The notes below the pieces were generated by a model. The model ran no database searches. It had not been told where the DNA came from and saw only the letters and a list, made by a program, of their open reading frames with translations. DNA of 64,000 nucleotides from Paramyrothecium sp. XJ0827 (taxonomy: Eukaryota; Ascomycota; Sordariomycetes; Hypocreales; Stachybotryaceae). Made by a program: the position numbers and the translations under genes. Position 1 is the first letter of the stretch, and every line of letters starts with the position of its first letter. Location of the stretch: contig JAJFPB010000007.1 in NCBI GenBank assembly GCA_020881915.1, positions 3,224,001-3,288,000 on the forward strand. Reading direction: 5' to 3'. This document shows positions 44,773 through 55,097 of this stretch, piece after piece.

Positions 44773-47700
44773 ATGAGCCACAGCCAAAGAAGCGGGAGTA
44801 AGTCTCAGCTCGAGGAGGCGGCCCACGAGGAGCACATCCAATACGGGATTTCGGGCATGTCCAAGGAAGAATTGGATGACAAGTCAGCTTTCCGATCCAT
44901 AGCCAACGAATGTTAGTTCTAACCCAGGGACAGATACCCAAATCGGCCAAGGAATCACTCCAAAACACTTCTCTTTTCCGATCTGTTCCGTGAATTATTC
45001 AATCCTCTCAATGAGAACAAGAAGCAGCCGTCGGGCGGCCCCGATCGTAAGAAAGGGCCGCATGGAGCGACCAAGCTCTCACCCCAGGAGCAGCGACGGC
45101 ACATCGTGGAGAGATTCATCACCAGGTGGCGGAAGGAGGTTGGCAACGACTTCTATCCGGCCCTGCGGTTGATTCTACCTGACAAAGATCGCGATCGCGG
45201 AGTCTACGGCTTGAAAGAGAATGCGATTGGCAAGCTCCTGGTGAAGCTCATGAAGATTGACAAAAATTCAGAAGATGGCTACAATTTGCTGCACTGGAAG
45301 CTGCCTGGTCAATCGGCCGCATCCCGTCTAGCTGGCGACTTTGCCGGAAGATGCTACGAGGTCATCTCAAAACGGCCGATGCGGACCACTGTGGGCGACA
45401 TGACCCTAGCCGAGGTCAACGAACAGCTCGACAAGCTTGCGGCATCAGTGGGCGAGGCGGAGAATCTTCAGATATTTGAGACCTTCTACAATCGAATGAA
45501 TGCCGAGGAGATGATGTGGCTCATTCGGATCATCCTCAAACAGATGAAGGTAGGCGCCACGGAAAGGACCTTTCTGGACCTCTGGCACCCAGACGCCGAG
45601 GCGCTATTCAGCGTTTCCTCAAGTCTGCGGCGTGTGTGCTGGGAGCTCTACAACCCAGAAGACAGACTTGAGCAAGAGGACACGGGTATTTCCTTGATGC
45701 AATGTTTCCAGCCCCAGCTGGCGCAGTTTCAGATGCCGGCTTCTTTTCAAAAGATGATTGAACTACTCCGGCCGAGCGAAGACGACCCCGAGTTCTGGAT
45801 CGAAGAAAAGCTTGACGGAGAGCGTATGCAGATGCACATGGTTGAGGACGCAGAACATCCGGGCGGTCGGCGGTTTTGTTTCTGGTCGAGAAAGGCGAAG
45901 GACTACACCTATCTTTACGGCGACGGGCTTCAGGATGAGAACTCTGCTCTCACTCGCCATCTCAAAAACGCTTTCGCATCTGGTGTGCGGAGTCTTATTT
46001 TGGACGGAGAAATGATTACATGGGATATGGGAGTGGACAAGATCGTGCCGTTTGGCACCCTGAAGACCGCTGCTCTTGCGGAGCAGCAAAACAAATCCAA
46101 CTCCGACGCCGCCGGGCATCGTCCTTTGTTTCGCGTATTTGACATATTATACCTCAACAACAAACAACTCACGCAGTACACGCTTCGAGATCGCCATAAT
46201 GCACTGGAGAAGGCAGTCAAATCCGTGCACAGACGACTTGAAATTCATAACTACACCAAAGCCACAACAGCCGATGCCATCGAGCCGTTGCTTCGAGAAG
46301 TTGTGGCCAACGCATCTGAGGGCCTCGTCTTGAAGAACCCGCGCTCAATGTATCGGTTGAACAGTCGAAACGACGACTGGCTGAAGGTGAAGCCGGAATA
46401 CATGTCTGAATTTGGCGAGTCGCTTGACTGTGTCATTATTGGTGGCTACTACGGCTCCGGCAGACGGGGTGGCTTCCTGTCCAGTTACCTTTGCGGCCTC
46501 CGCGTTACGCAGAACCATATCCAAGCTGGTGCCAATCCCGAAAAATGCTTCAGCTTCTTCAAAGTCGGCGGAGGGTTCCGAGGGGACGACTATGCGGAGA
46601 TCAAGCACCGTACTGAGGGCAAATGGATTGAATGGGATCAGAAGAACCCGCCTACCGAATACATAGAGCTCGCAGGCGGCGAGGGACGACAGCTTGAGAA
46701 GCCGGACATGTGGATACGGCCGAAGGACTCGGTTGTAGTGTCGGTCAAGGCAGCAAGTGTCGGGCCATCGGATTCTTTTGCCCTCGGCTTCACGTTGCGG
46801 TTCCCTCGCTTCCGTAGCCTGCGGCTTGATCGCTCTTGGGACACTGCTCTGTCGATAGAAGAGTTTCAAGAATTGAAGAAGCGAGTGGACGAGGAAGCAC
46901 GAGAGAAAGCCATGACCGTGGAGGACAGGAAGCGTCGAAACCCGAAACGCGTCAAGAGAGAACTTCTTATTGCGGGCGAGGATGCGGCGCCGGTGGATGT
47001 TCTAGGAGACAAGACACAACTATTCGAGGGTCTGGAGTTTTGTATCCTGTCCGAATCACTGAAGCCATTCAAGAAGACGAAAACGCAGCTCGAGACTATT
47101 ATCAAGGAGAACGGTGGCAGCATCTCCCAACGGGCAGTACCCGCCAGCGAAATGATCATTATCGCCGACAAGAAGGTTGTGAAGGTGGCTAGTCTGATCA
47201 AAGGGGGCGATGTCGATATCATACGTCCAAATTGGATCCGGGACTGTCTAGAGCAGGAGAGCGCAAGCGTCCCGCTTCCGTTCGAAGAACGTCACTTGTT
47301 CCACGCAACGGATGCTCTGAGAGCAGCGGCAGCGCAGAACGCGGATGCGTACGGCGATAGCTACGCTCGTGATGTCTCCGTCGAGGAGCTCCGCGAGATT
47401 CTTGCAGACATGCCGAAGATTGAGGACGGCGGCCCATTCGACAAGGTGGAGTTTCTCGAGCAGCTGGAGGAGCGTGGGCGCGGGTTGTCCGAACTTCGCG
47501 GCTTCATGTTCCAGCGGTGCAGCGTCTACTTCCACTGCGCAGATGAAGTGAATCAACTGCGTGTTTCAAAGCTGGCGCACTACATCAAATATGCCGGAGG
47601 AGCTTGCAAGGGAGATTTGCACGACACGGCGCTCACGCATGTCGTGGTCATGGGGGAGGACCCAATGGAGACGAGCGAGGCTGCTGAAGCTGTTCGAAAC

Positions 47701-47805
47701 GAACTCAGCTCAAGGCGTGAAATGCCGAGAGTTGTGAGCGGGAAATGGATCGAAGACAGTTGGAAGGAGAGGACATTGTTAGACGAGGAGAAGTACATGA
47801 TGTAA
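44773..47805 (+). CDS. lig4: DNA ligase IV
   Basis: Exons 44773-44882 and 44934-47805 (51-bp intron, branch TTCTAAC) give 993 aa, the normal length for fungal DNA ligase IV. The ATP-dependent ligase core has the adenylation motif EEKLDGER with Lys329, then SLILDGEMITWD, ASEGLVLKNP and DDWLKVKPEY (motif V). Two C-terminal BRCT domains follow, at about 728-815 (GLEFCILSES, GGSISQRAVPAS, IRPNWIRDC) and 891-993 (FMFQRCSVYFHC, VVSGKWIEDSW), with the inter-BRCT stretch that in this family grips the XRCC4/Lif1 partner. The enzyme seals double-strand breaks in non-homologous end joining in the nucleus; the Neurospora orthologue is mus-53. All core motifs look intact. Confidence 0.97.
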
Positions 47806-47908
47806 CAACATTGTTAAGAGGGTATAAATCTATTGGGCATAGCGGAGATTCTCCATCAACTCCTGGATGATGGTTGCTGTCTAAAAATCGTATTTCGTTC
47901 CCAAACCT

Positions 47909-48732
47909 CTACTTCCCAATCGTCAAGAACAACCTGTCTCCCACGTCGCCCAAGCCCGGCTTCAGCATGCCCTCCCGCGTCAGCTCCTTGTCGACGCCGG
48001 CGATCCACAGCTCGGTGCCCTCGGGCCACTCGCGGGCGACGTGCCGGACGCCGTCCTCGGCACCGAGCACGGCCAGGATGAGGATCCTCTTGGCGCCCCA
48101 CTCGCGCAGGGTCTGGATGGCGGCGGCGCTGGTGCCGCCGGTGGCGATGACGGGGTCGACGACGATGGCGAGGCTGCTCCCGCCGCCGTCGGAGGACGAG
48201 GAAGTGCTCTGGGAGAGGTTGTTGTAGTACTCGACGGGGTCCAGGGTGGAGGGCTCGCGGTAGATGCCGAGGTGGTGGACTGGGACGCCGCGAGGAAGGA
48301 CGGTTTGCACGGCTGTCGCGGTGATGCGGGTGTGAGCTGACTTACACGGTGCAGAAGGTTGGAGAATTCATGGGACAGTTATACCTTCGACCATGCCCAA
48401 ACCCGACCTCAGGATGGGCACAATGCACATGGTCCCCGGCTCGACTTCCGTCGTGGTGTATTCATACCCGAGCGGCGTTTGGTCCTGGTTCATTGCCAAA
48501 CGATGAGTGAGAAGCGCTCTGAGAAAACGGTGTGACCTGAAATGGTTACCTTTGGCCCGTCCACGGCCGTTGTGATGCCAGCCAGCGCCTCCACGGCGAG
48601 GACCAGGGAAATCTCGTGCACCAGGTCCTTGACGTCCCTCGAGTTGCTCGACCGCGAGCGCAGCTGGCTCAGCTTGGCGCGAAGGCAGGGGTGCTGGGAG
48701 ACGTGGACGTTGGGCGGGAGGGTCGAAGACAT
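47909..48732 (-). CDS. Uracil phosphoribosyltransferase (FUR1-type)
   Basis: Exons 48550-48732, 48385-48484 and 47909-48312 (introns 65 and 72 bp) give 228 aa. The N-terminus MSSTLPPNVHVSQHP and SQLRSRSSNSRDVKDLVHEI are typical of UPRTs, as are CIVPILRSGLGM and the PRPP-binding loop VVDPVIATGGTS. The C-terminus LGDVGDRLFLTIGK closes the uracil hood. The enzyme makes UMP from uracil and PRPP in pyrimidine salvage; loss in other fungi gives 5-fluorouracil resistance. The stop codon lies 103 bp from that of LIG4 in convergent orientation, so the two transcripts probably overlap at their 3' ends. A Ser/Gly insert (STSSSSDGGGSS) precedes the PRPP loop. Confidence 0.94.
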
Positions 48733-50160
48733 GGTGTATTGCCGTGCAAGCTTCGCTGCGATGAGTGGCTACGTCTTGTAAGTGCGGAACGAAGTAACAC
48801 GGGGATGAAATGTTCCTCGATTGGGGAATAACAACGTGGCCGACGGGCGAAAGAAGAGGAAGAGGGAGAAAAAGAAGTAAAAAAAAAGAGTCAGACAAAG
48901 AGGTTGGACATCAAGTCAAAGGTCAGGTAGGGCGACTGCAAGGTACATCATATCGACGAGGACGGGGAGGTGGGGGGCAGCTCCAGGGCCGGCACTGATA
49001 AGGCACGTCGATAAGAGCTCCACATGGTTCCGAACGCTGGAGCTTCCCCACCATGGCCATCCATCGCCTTGGGCTAGTCGTCGACGTATATATGCCGGCG
49101 GGCCAGCACTTCACCACTGGATTCAGCGTGCACCTCATCCCACGCTCTTCTCAACCATCCAATACTTGCTTGATCCCCGGGAAGTGTCTGCAGCGTATGC
49201 ATACAGCGTATAGATCCCTTGCTCATGTCAATGCATTACATCAGTAGCGGAAGGGTTATTGCTCCTTGACCCACCGCCGCAATACATTCCGATAGGACAA
49301 TCTCAGCCTCCCGACGTACCACTTGGAGGAATTTCCCCGGGGACTGGTTGAGGGAGGTTGACATAGGGTTGAGACAGGGTTAGTCCCGTTATAAAGGAGC
49401 CTTCAACTGAGGTGATGTATAGTAAAATCGATGTACAAAATTTGACGTTCAGTCTTACTATTTCCGTCTTAACATTCATTGCTTACAATATGTAACCATA
49501 ACAACCTGGCCCTTGCACGCTGCCATGAGACGACGGTGCGCAGAATGAGTTGAACGTCTTTTCTTCCTCCTGAGACACAAATCGAAATGCCAATGCAACA
49601 TCCTTTCCATTATCGCCAGGACACTCGCTTGCTCCTCACTCTCGATGATCACCGAGCAACTGCACCTGCTGCAATAGGCCGCATTAGTCCCATCTAGGGA
49701 TCATCGTGTAGCGAAAAGGGATTCTTCTCTAAGCTGTCCCCTAAAACGTCCACGATGTTATCAGGATGACAAAGAAAGCGGGGTGCCGACAGCTGGACGC
49801 CCTTCCGCATATGCAAAAGAAGCATGCATGTAGGCTATCTTCTTCCCCCCAAGGCGGGGTCAGGATCATCAGAGGCTGGCCATTGCATCACATGTTGCTG
49901 CGCTAATATGCAGTCAGATCACAGAGCAACTGGCTGCAGTGAATGAGAAATATCAATGTCATAGCGAGTATAAATAGCAGTAAATGCCCTGTTCAATACA
50001 GTCCAGAATATCATCATAGTCATCTGCGGTGGTTGTACTGTAATAATTCCTTCATCCATTGACATAACTAACATAGGAACGCATTGACACTCTAAGCGCT
50101 GTTGTAGGAACATCTATATTCGCACTGAGATTACCTGCCCTTGACTCGACTTGTCGCAAA
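48733..50160. other. Intergenic region, divergent promoters
   Basis: About 1.4 kb separates the UPRT and O-methyltransferase genes. No frame in it has a recognisable domain, and no RNA gene or repeat stands out. Confidence 0.5.
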
Positions 50161-51605
50161 ATGTCTGCGCACACAATCGGCGAACTAGGCAATCGCATTG
50201 CCAGTCTGGCGAAAAAGCTAGAGGATGACGCAAAGAGTAAAGGTCTTGAATTGCCAACTATTGGCGATACTGGTGATGAAAGCTTGAGTAATCTATCATC
50301 AATTGATCAGAAAACCGCACTTGAACTGGCAGGACTCTCTCGACAACTGGAGCATCTGGTCTTGGGGCCTAGACAGGCGATTGGGATGATGGCCTTGTCT
50401 GTAAGTTGCCGGGTCACTTCCCCTGATCAGAACAAATGACAGAGAGTGTAAAGACGCACGACGCTTCTGCCTTGAGCACTATTGTCATCTTCGATATCCC
50501 AAACCTTGTCCCTCTTCAGGGCTCTGTAACCTACACCGAATTGTCCGCCAAATCTGGTCTCGACGAAGATAGATTGAGTAGGATTTCTTTCTAGTGGCTC
50601 CTCACAATTAGACTTGGCTAATGAGCACCAATGAAGCACGCATCCTTCGATACGCCATGATCAACTACGTCTTCCGCGAAGATCCTCCAAATCACGTCCG
50701 GCACACTGCTCTCTCCGCACACCTGGCCCGAGATCACCATTTCTGCGATTTCCTTCGCTCAATAGCCATGGTCTTCAACCCTGCAAACACATTCCTACCG
50801 GTCGCTCTGAGCCAGTACCCCAGCACGCAGTCGATGTATGAGGCGGCTCATGGACTTGCACGGCACACAGACAGGAATTTTTATGACTGGCTTGACCAAA
50901 ATCCGGAGCTTCGGGAGAACTTCGACAAAGGGATGGAGGGAATCAGCCGAGGTGGGCAGCGCATGCAAGACACGGATCTTCGGGCCTATCCTTGGTCCAG
51001 TCTTCCCCCAAACGCATTGATAGTGGACATGGGAGGATCGGGTGGACATTTTGCAAGAGACCTTGCCCAAATGTTTCCGTCATTCTCAATCGTTGTTCAG
51101 GATCTCCCGCAAGTCATCGAAACAATCTTAAAAGACGAGTCTGTGAAAGAAGTCAAGAATGTGACCTACCAGGCACACAACTTCTTTGAAGAGCAGCCGG
51201 TCAGCGACGCCGACGTGTATTTCATGCGCCACATTTTCCACAATCACCCCGATGCACAATGTGTCAAAATCCTGGCAGCGTTGATACCTGCTTTGAAAGC
51301 AGGAGCCAGGGTTCTGGTCAGCGAATACGTCGTTCCGCCGGCTGGTGAACTAGCGACCGACTTGAGCACAAAGGCAATGAGGTAAGTCAACCCATGACAC
51401 CAGTAGATTCGCTTGGTTTTAACGTTATTGTCAAAATAGGCAAATGGACCTAATGACAATGGCGCTCTTCAACGCAAAAGAGAGAACCAAGGACGAATAC
51501 AGTGCCTTATTCCAGCAAGCGAGTCCCAGCTTGTGCTTCCAAGGCATGCATCAAGTGGCGGATGACTCAGGGAGCTGTATCTTTGAATGCATTTACAAGA
51601 AATAA
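50161..51605 (+). CDS. SAM-dependent O-methyltransferase (secondary-metabolite type)
   Basis: Exons 50161-50400, 50445-50577, 50637-51381 and 51440-51605 give 427 aa; the introns are 44, 59 and 58 bp. The N-terminal helical part includes a winged-helix dimerisation segment (VTYTELSAKSGLDEDRLTRILRYAM). The Rossmann domain has the SAM-binding loop IVDMGGSGGHFARDLA near residue 250, the acidic strand IVVQDLP, and the catalytic-type region YFMRHIFHNHPD with a candidate base His near 321-324. Relatives methylate phenolic hydroxyls of polyketides in fungal clusters. No core biosynthetic gene lies nearby, so it may act alone or with distant genes. The first intron, at 44 bp, is the shortest here; its acceptor is the second AG, because the first would leave a stop. 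Confidence 0.9.
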
Positions 51606-52212
51606 GCTGCAATTGAACAAGTTGGGACATGTGATACGAGAGATATCTGACTAGTTTGAACATTACTAAAGCGTTGACTTCTACGCATGTCTCTCGACTT
51701 GACGTCTACCTTATTCAGTATCGTTTTTTTGGTCTCACCAACTGAAATTCATGCCATTTCTCTTTCCCCAGTTGTATTTCGCCCCAATGATAGTCCTTTG
51801 TCAGCACGAAAATCGCTGAGTTGAGGCGCTGGCATGATAGGCTCGGTTTTGAAGCCGAAGAGGAAGAATTATTAGGTCTCAAGGCCTGGAAGCCCGGGGC
51901 AACTGACACTTGCCCAAGAAACCTCTGCTGTGGTGACTTAAATCTTGGTTCGGATGAGGCCCAAATGGGTCATCGTGGACGAAGCCTCTGTGCCAAGAGG
52001 GGCCGGTCATGAAGGTCATTCAGTGGGTTCTGCTCAACATCCTCAACTGCCTAACTTGGTTCATCCACCAAGGCATCCCATAGCCACTATCGGTACCCGC
52101 TACTGGAAGTGTTCAGAACACTACCGGAAATTTTCGAAATTGTCCCAAGACAGGAGTCAATGGAACCGTTTTTGAAACAGCAGTGGAGCTGAGGAATCAG
52201 AAAAAGAAGACC
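51606..52212. other. Intergenic region left of the inverted-repeat element
   Basis: This is the 3' flank of the O-methyltransferase gene; no gene or repeat is visible before 52213. Confidence 0.5.
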
Positions 52213-52309
52213 GCGAGGCAAACCCTCACGGGGACCCGTGTTTTTAGACGCTCACGGGGACCCGTGTTTTTAGACCACACGGGGCCCCGTGTGGATTATG
52301 TAAGTTCAA
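52213..52309 (+). repeat. Left inverted arm of the MITE-like element
   Basis: It contains CACGGGGACCCGTG twice and the 14-bp perfect palindrome CACGGGGCCCCGTG once, separated by TTTTTAGA spacers. Confidence 0.8.
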
Positions 52310-52728
52310 CACCCCAGTCTCCACCTGAATGAGATAAACCACAACAGCACACTTAGATGCATTGACAGAACGACAAAAATAAATGTAGATCTTCATTGAA
52401 GTCTGAAACGTACACGATTGATCTTTCTCTAATACCATACCCGCTGTGCCGTATAGTGCATCGCGAGATCTTTACTATTGTACGAAAATGCGGTCTGTTA
52501 TCGCCCTACCCAAACACCGCATTCCCCTCCCAACCACAATACAGCAGAGATATCTCTAAAACTCCATGAGGTAATATGGAGAGCTACTCGCCCGACGACA
52601 GCCTATTCATAGACCATAGCCACCTTTATCTTGTATAGAGATATTGGTACGGTCGCCAGTAGACCCTGGTGGTTTAGCATAAGCTCACTTGTGAGCTGTT
52701 GATATTCGTGGAATTGAAACTGTCGGTA

Positions 52729-52825
52729 TTGAACTTACATAATCCACACGGGGCCCCGTGAGCGTCAAAAAACACGGGTCCCCGTGAGCATCTAAAAACA
52801 CGGGTCCCCGTGAGGTAGACCTCGC
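52729..52825 (-). repeat. Right inverted arm of the MITE-like element
   Basis: This is the reverse complement of the left arm with a few substitutions; here the third palindrome is bounded by GAGCGTC instead of TGG on its outer side. Confidence 0.8.
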
Positions 52826-53335
52826 TAAACTCCCTTCTAATCCCTGGCTCAACTAAGGATAAGCACCCTTTTAGCCCGACCACCCTTGTCAAGGGGCTGG
52901 TGGGTGGGGTTCGCTGGATATGCACCGGCCGGGGGAAAGGGACAGTGCAACGTCTTGGCATATTCCCAACTTCGTGGACACAGTACCTCTGTAAGCAGCT
53001 GTCGAATGGGGGACCAGCGATGATCTTGTCGCCTCGACAGAAAGCCTCCTTCGTGGCAGTATCATCAGCCAACAAGATGCGGGAACCTCGAGAGACATGT
53101 TCAATTCCGCAACCCGGGTAAACGCGGCTGATCTTCGGTCAAGTGAAACCACCAGAATCCGACGTCACCACCGGAGTCGTTTGCACGTCGTCAATTAATA
53201 CTCTGCTCAGACTCCACGGAGAGCCCTGCTTCAGACTTGAACGTGGTCCTCTAGAACGCCGCTTCCATAGGCTCGTGTGAATGATGAGGACTCTGGCAAC
53301 TCCAACCAGGGTGCTGTAGGCGTCGGCCGTGTAAA
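52826..53335. other. Intergenic region, promoter of the FEX gene
   Basis: About 500 bp lies between the inverted-repeat element and the FEX start codon. No gene is visible. The element therefore sits within reach of the FEX promoter. Confidence 0.5.
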
Positions 53336-54769
53336 ATGACTGGGTCAAATAACAGCCTGCCAGGGTCGATGTTTGTACAAGAAGCCGGCCCGTCTCTTCG
53401 CGCCAATGATCCGAACAATGGACCTGGAGATGGACCTCTTCTGGGAACTGTAGCGTTCAGAACCGCCGCCACGCCTAGGGTGATAAACGACAGCCCGGCT
53501 ACCGTTGCAAACTCCACAGCACAAACGGATCCCCTATCCCAAGACATCGCCACAGGTGCAGCAACCGGCCACGATGAGGCATCCCGCGAAGACGCCGGCT
53601 CTCCCAGCCATCACCAGACACACACACCACCCGCAGCAGCAGACGCCCCGCCATCCAAGGCCCTCACCCAGCTCTACACCGTCGCCCACCTCATCTTCTT
53701 CTCCCTCCTCGGCACCCTCGCCCGCCTCGGCCTCACCGCCCTGACCAGCTACCCCGGCGCGCCCGTCGCCTTCGCCATCCTCTGGTCCAACGTCGGCGGC
53801 AGCCTGGTCATGGGCTTCCTCATCGAGGACGCCCGCCTGTTCCGCCGCGGGTGGGGGGCAACCTCGGACCGCCGCCTGGAGCTGCTGTCCCTGCGGAGGA
53901 AGAAGGACGACGACGACGATAATGAGGGCGCGGAGACGGCGTATGACGCCCTCCAGACACAGGTTGACCTTGCGGCAGCGAAGAAGGCTCACCTGGCTGT
54001 GAAGAAGACGATCCCGCTCTACGTCGGCCTCGCCACGGGTTTCTGTGGCAGCTTTACAAGCTTCTCCAGCTTCATCCGGGACATGTTTCTCGCGGTATCA
54101 AACAGCCTCGTCGCACCCGGGCAATCGTCGACGCCAGATCGAAACGGAGGCTACTCGTTCCTGGCCATGATAGCCGTGCCCATCACGACGGCAGCCCTGT
54201 CCATCTCGGCATTGCTTGTCGGCGGTCAACTTGCCGCCGCCCTGGAGCGCGTCACCCCCTCCGTGTCGTTTCATTTCTCACGCCGAGTCTTTGATCCGCT
54301 TGTTGTCTTACTCGGCTGCGGATGCTGGCTCGGAGCCGTCTTCCTGGCGATATTTCCGCAGCACGATGCGTGGCGCGGCCAGGTCGTCTTCGCGCTCGTC
54401 TTTGCGCCGCTGGGCTGCCTCCTGCGCTTCTACCTCGCGCTCTACCTGAATGGCCGCTTCGCGACCTTCCCGCTCGGCACCTTCGTGGCCAACCTTTTCG
54501 GCACCGCAGTCCTCGGCATGGCATGGGATATAGCCCACGTGCCTGTCGGTGGGATTGTTGGGTGCCAGGTCTTACAGGGTATAGAGGACGGTTTCTGCGG
54601 CTGTTTGACGACTGTTTCCACCTGGGTCGCCGAGCTGAGGAGTCTGCGCCGACACAGCGCTTGGTTGTACGGTACCGCAAGTGTTGTAGCCTCTTTTCTG
54701 CTCTTGATTGGCATTATGGGCGGCCTCAGATGGAGCGCCGGGTTTCAGCCTCTGGTTTGCGACGTCTAG
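53336..54769 (+). CDS. FEX-type fluoride exporter (dual-domain CrcB/Fluc)
   Basis: This is a single-exon gene of 477 aa from the ATG at 53336. The first ~110 residues are Ala/Pro/Thr/Asp-rich and disordered. Two homologous four-helix CrcB halves follow, as in eukaryotic FEX. Half one has LGTLARLGL, WSNVGGSLVMGF and the pore motif GFCGSFTSFSSF; half two has PLGCLLRFYLA, FVANLFGTAVLG and GFCGCLTTVSTW. A linker helix (MIAVPITTAALSISALLVGGQLAAAL) joins them. A charged insert between helices of half one (RRKKDDDDDNEGAE) is cytosolic. In yeast FEX1 sits in the plasma membrane and expels toxic fluoride; usually only one half forms a working pore. Both halves keep Asn and Thr/Ser pore residues. The product is long because of its N-terminal tail. 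Confidence 0.94.
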   Translation: MTGSNNSLPGSMFVQEAGPSLRANDPNNGPGDGPLLGTVAFRTAATPRVINDSPATVANSTAQTDPLSQDIATGAATGHDEASREDAGSPSHHQTHTPPAAADAPPSKALTQLYTVAHLIFFSLLGTLARLGLTALTSYPGAPVAFAILWSNVGGSLVMGFLIEDARLFRRGWGATSDRRLELLSLRRKKDDDDDNEGAETAYDALQTQVDLAAAKKAHLAVKKTIPLYVGLATGFCGSFTSFSSFIRDMFLAVSNSLVAPGQSSTPDRNGGYSFLAMIAVPITTAALSISALLVGGQLAAALERVTPSVSFHFSRRVFDPLVVLLGCGCWLGAVFLAIFPQHDAWRGQVVFALVFAPLGCLLRFYLALYLNGRFATFPLGTFVANLFGTAVLGMAWDIAHVPVGGIVGCQVLQGIEDGFCGCLTTVSTWVAELRSLRRHSAWLYGTASVVASFLLLIGIMGGLRWSAGFQPLVCDV

Positions 54770-55097
54770 CGTAGACTGTGATACAGGCACATACCATTAT
54801 ACGCAGAATAACTTGCCTTTACCCATAGTCAATTCCCATGAGAATCCTTATACGTGCGTGCAAAATTGAGGCCACAAGCGCGTCTCGATTGAGAAGCATT
54901 ATGCTATCCTCTGCTATACGTCATGTCGCCCGAGCATATTAAACTGTACTGTCTTGGACTTGTAGCAAGACTTGCACGCCACTATCTCATTCTTGCCGCC
55001 GGAAATTCAGAGATTTCCTTGCTGCTTCCAGGACAAACCAGTAACTAAGATTTCCCACCTCATCGTCATTCCAGTGTGCCGTAGCTTACTGAGTCGC
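54770..55097. other. Intergenic region between convergent genes
   Basis: This is the shared 3' flank of the FEX gene and the MYND/DUF4470 gene; nothing else is visible. Confidence 0.5.

Larger units (their letters stand above)
52213..52825. mobile_element. MITE-like element, 613 bp, with ~97-bp inverted terminal repeats
   Basis: The left arm (52213-52309) and the right arm (52729-52825) are inverted copies of equal length, roughly 90% identical. Both start GCGAGG and end next to TAAGTTCAA on the inner side. Each arm contains two copies of a CTCACGGGGACCCGTG-TTTTT unit and one GGGGCCCC palindrome, so each arm can also fold on itself. The ~420-bp centre is AT-richer than its flanks and has no coding frame. 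Size, long inverted arms and lack of coding capacity fit a non-autonomous DNA transposon (MITE or foldback element). I could not recognise the superfamily, and no clear target-site duplication is visible at the chosen ends, so the outer borders may be off by some bases. Confidence 0.75.

Noticed and set aside
50161..51605. Secondary-metabolite cluster around the O-methyltransferase
   Set aside because: No polyketide synthase, peptide synthetase, terpene cyclase or pathway regulator is found on either side; the neighbours are UPRT and FEX.
52213..52825. CRISPR-like reading of the spaced palindromes
   Set aside because: Only two or three units per arm occur, the arms are inverted rather than direct arrays, and the genome is eukaryotic.
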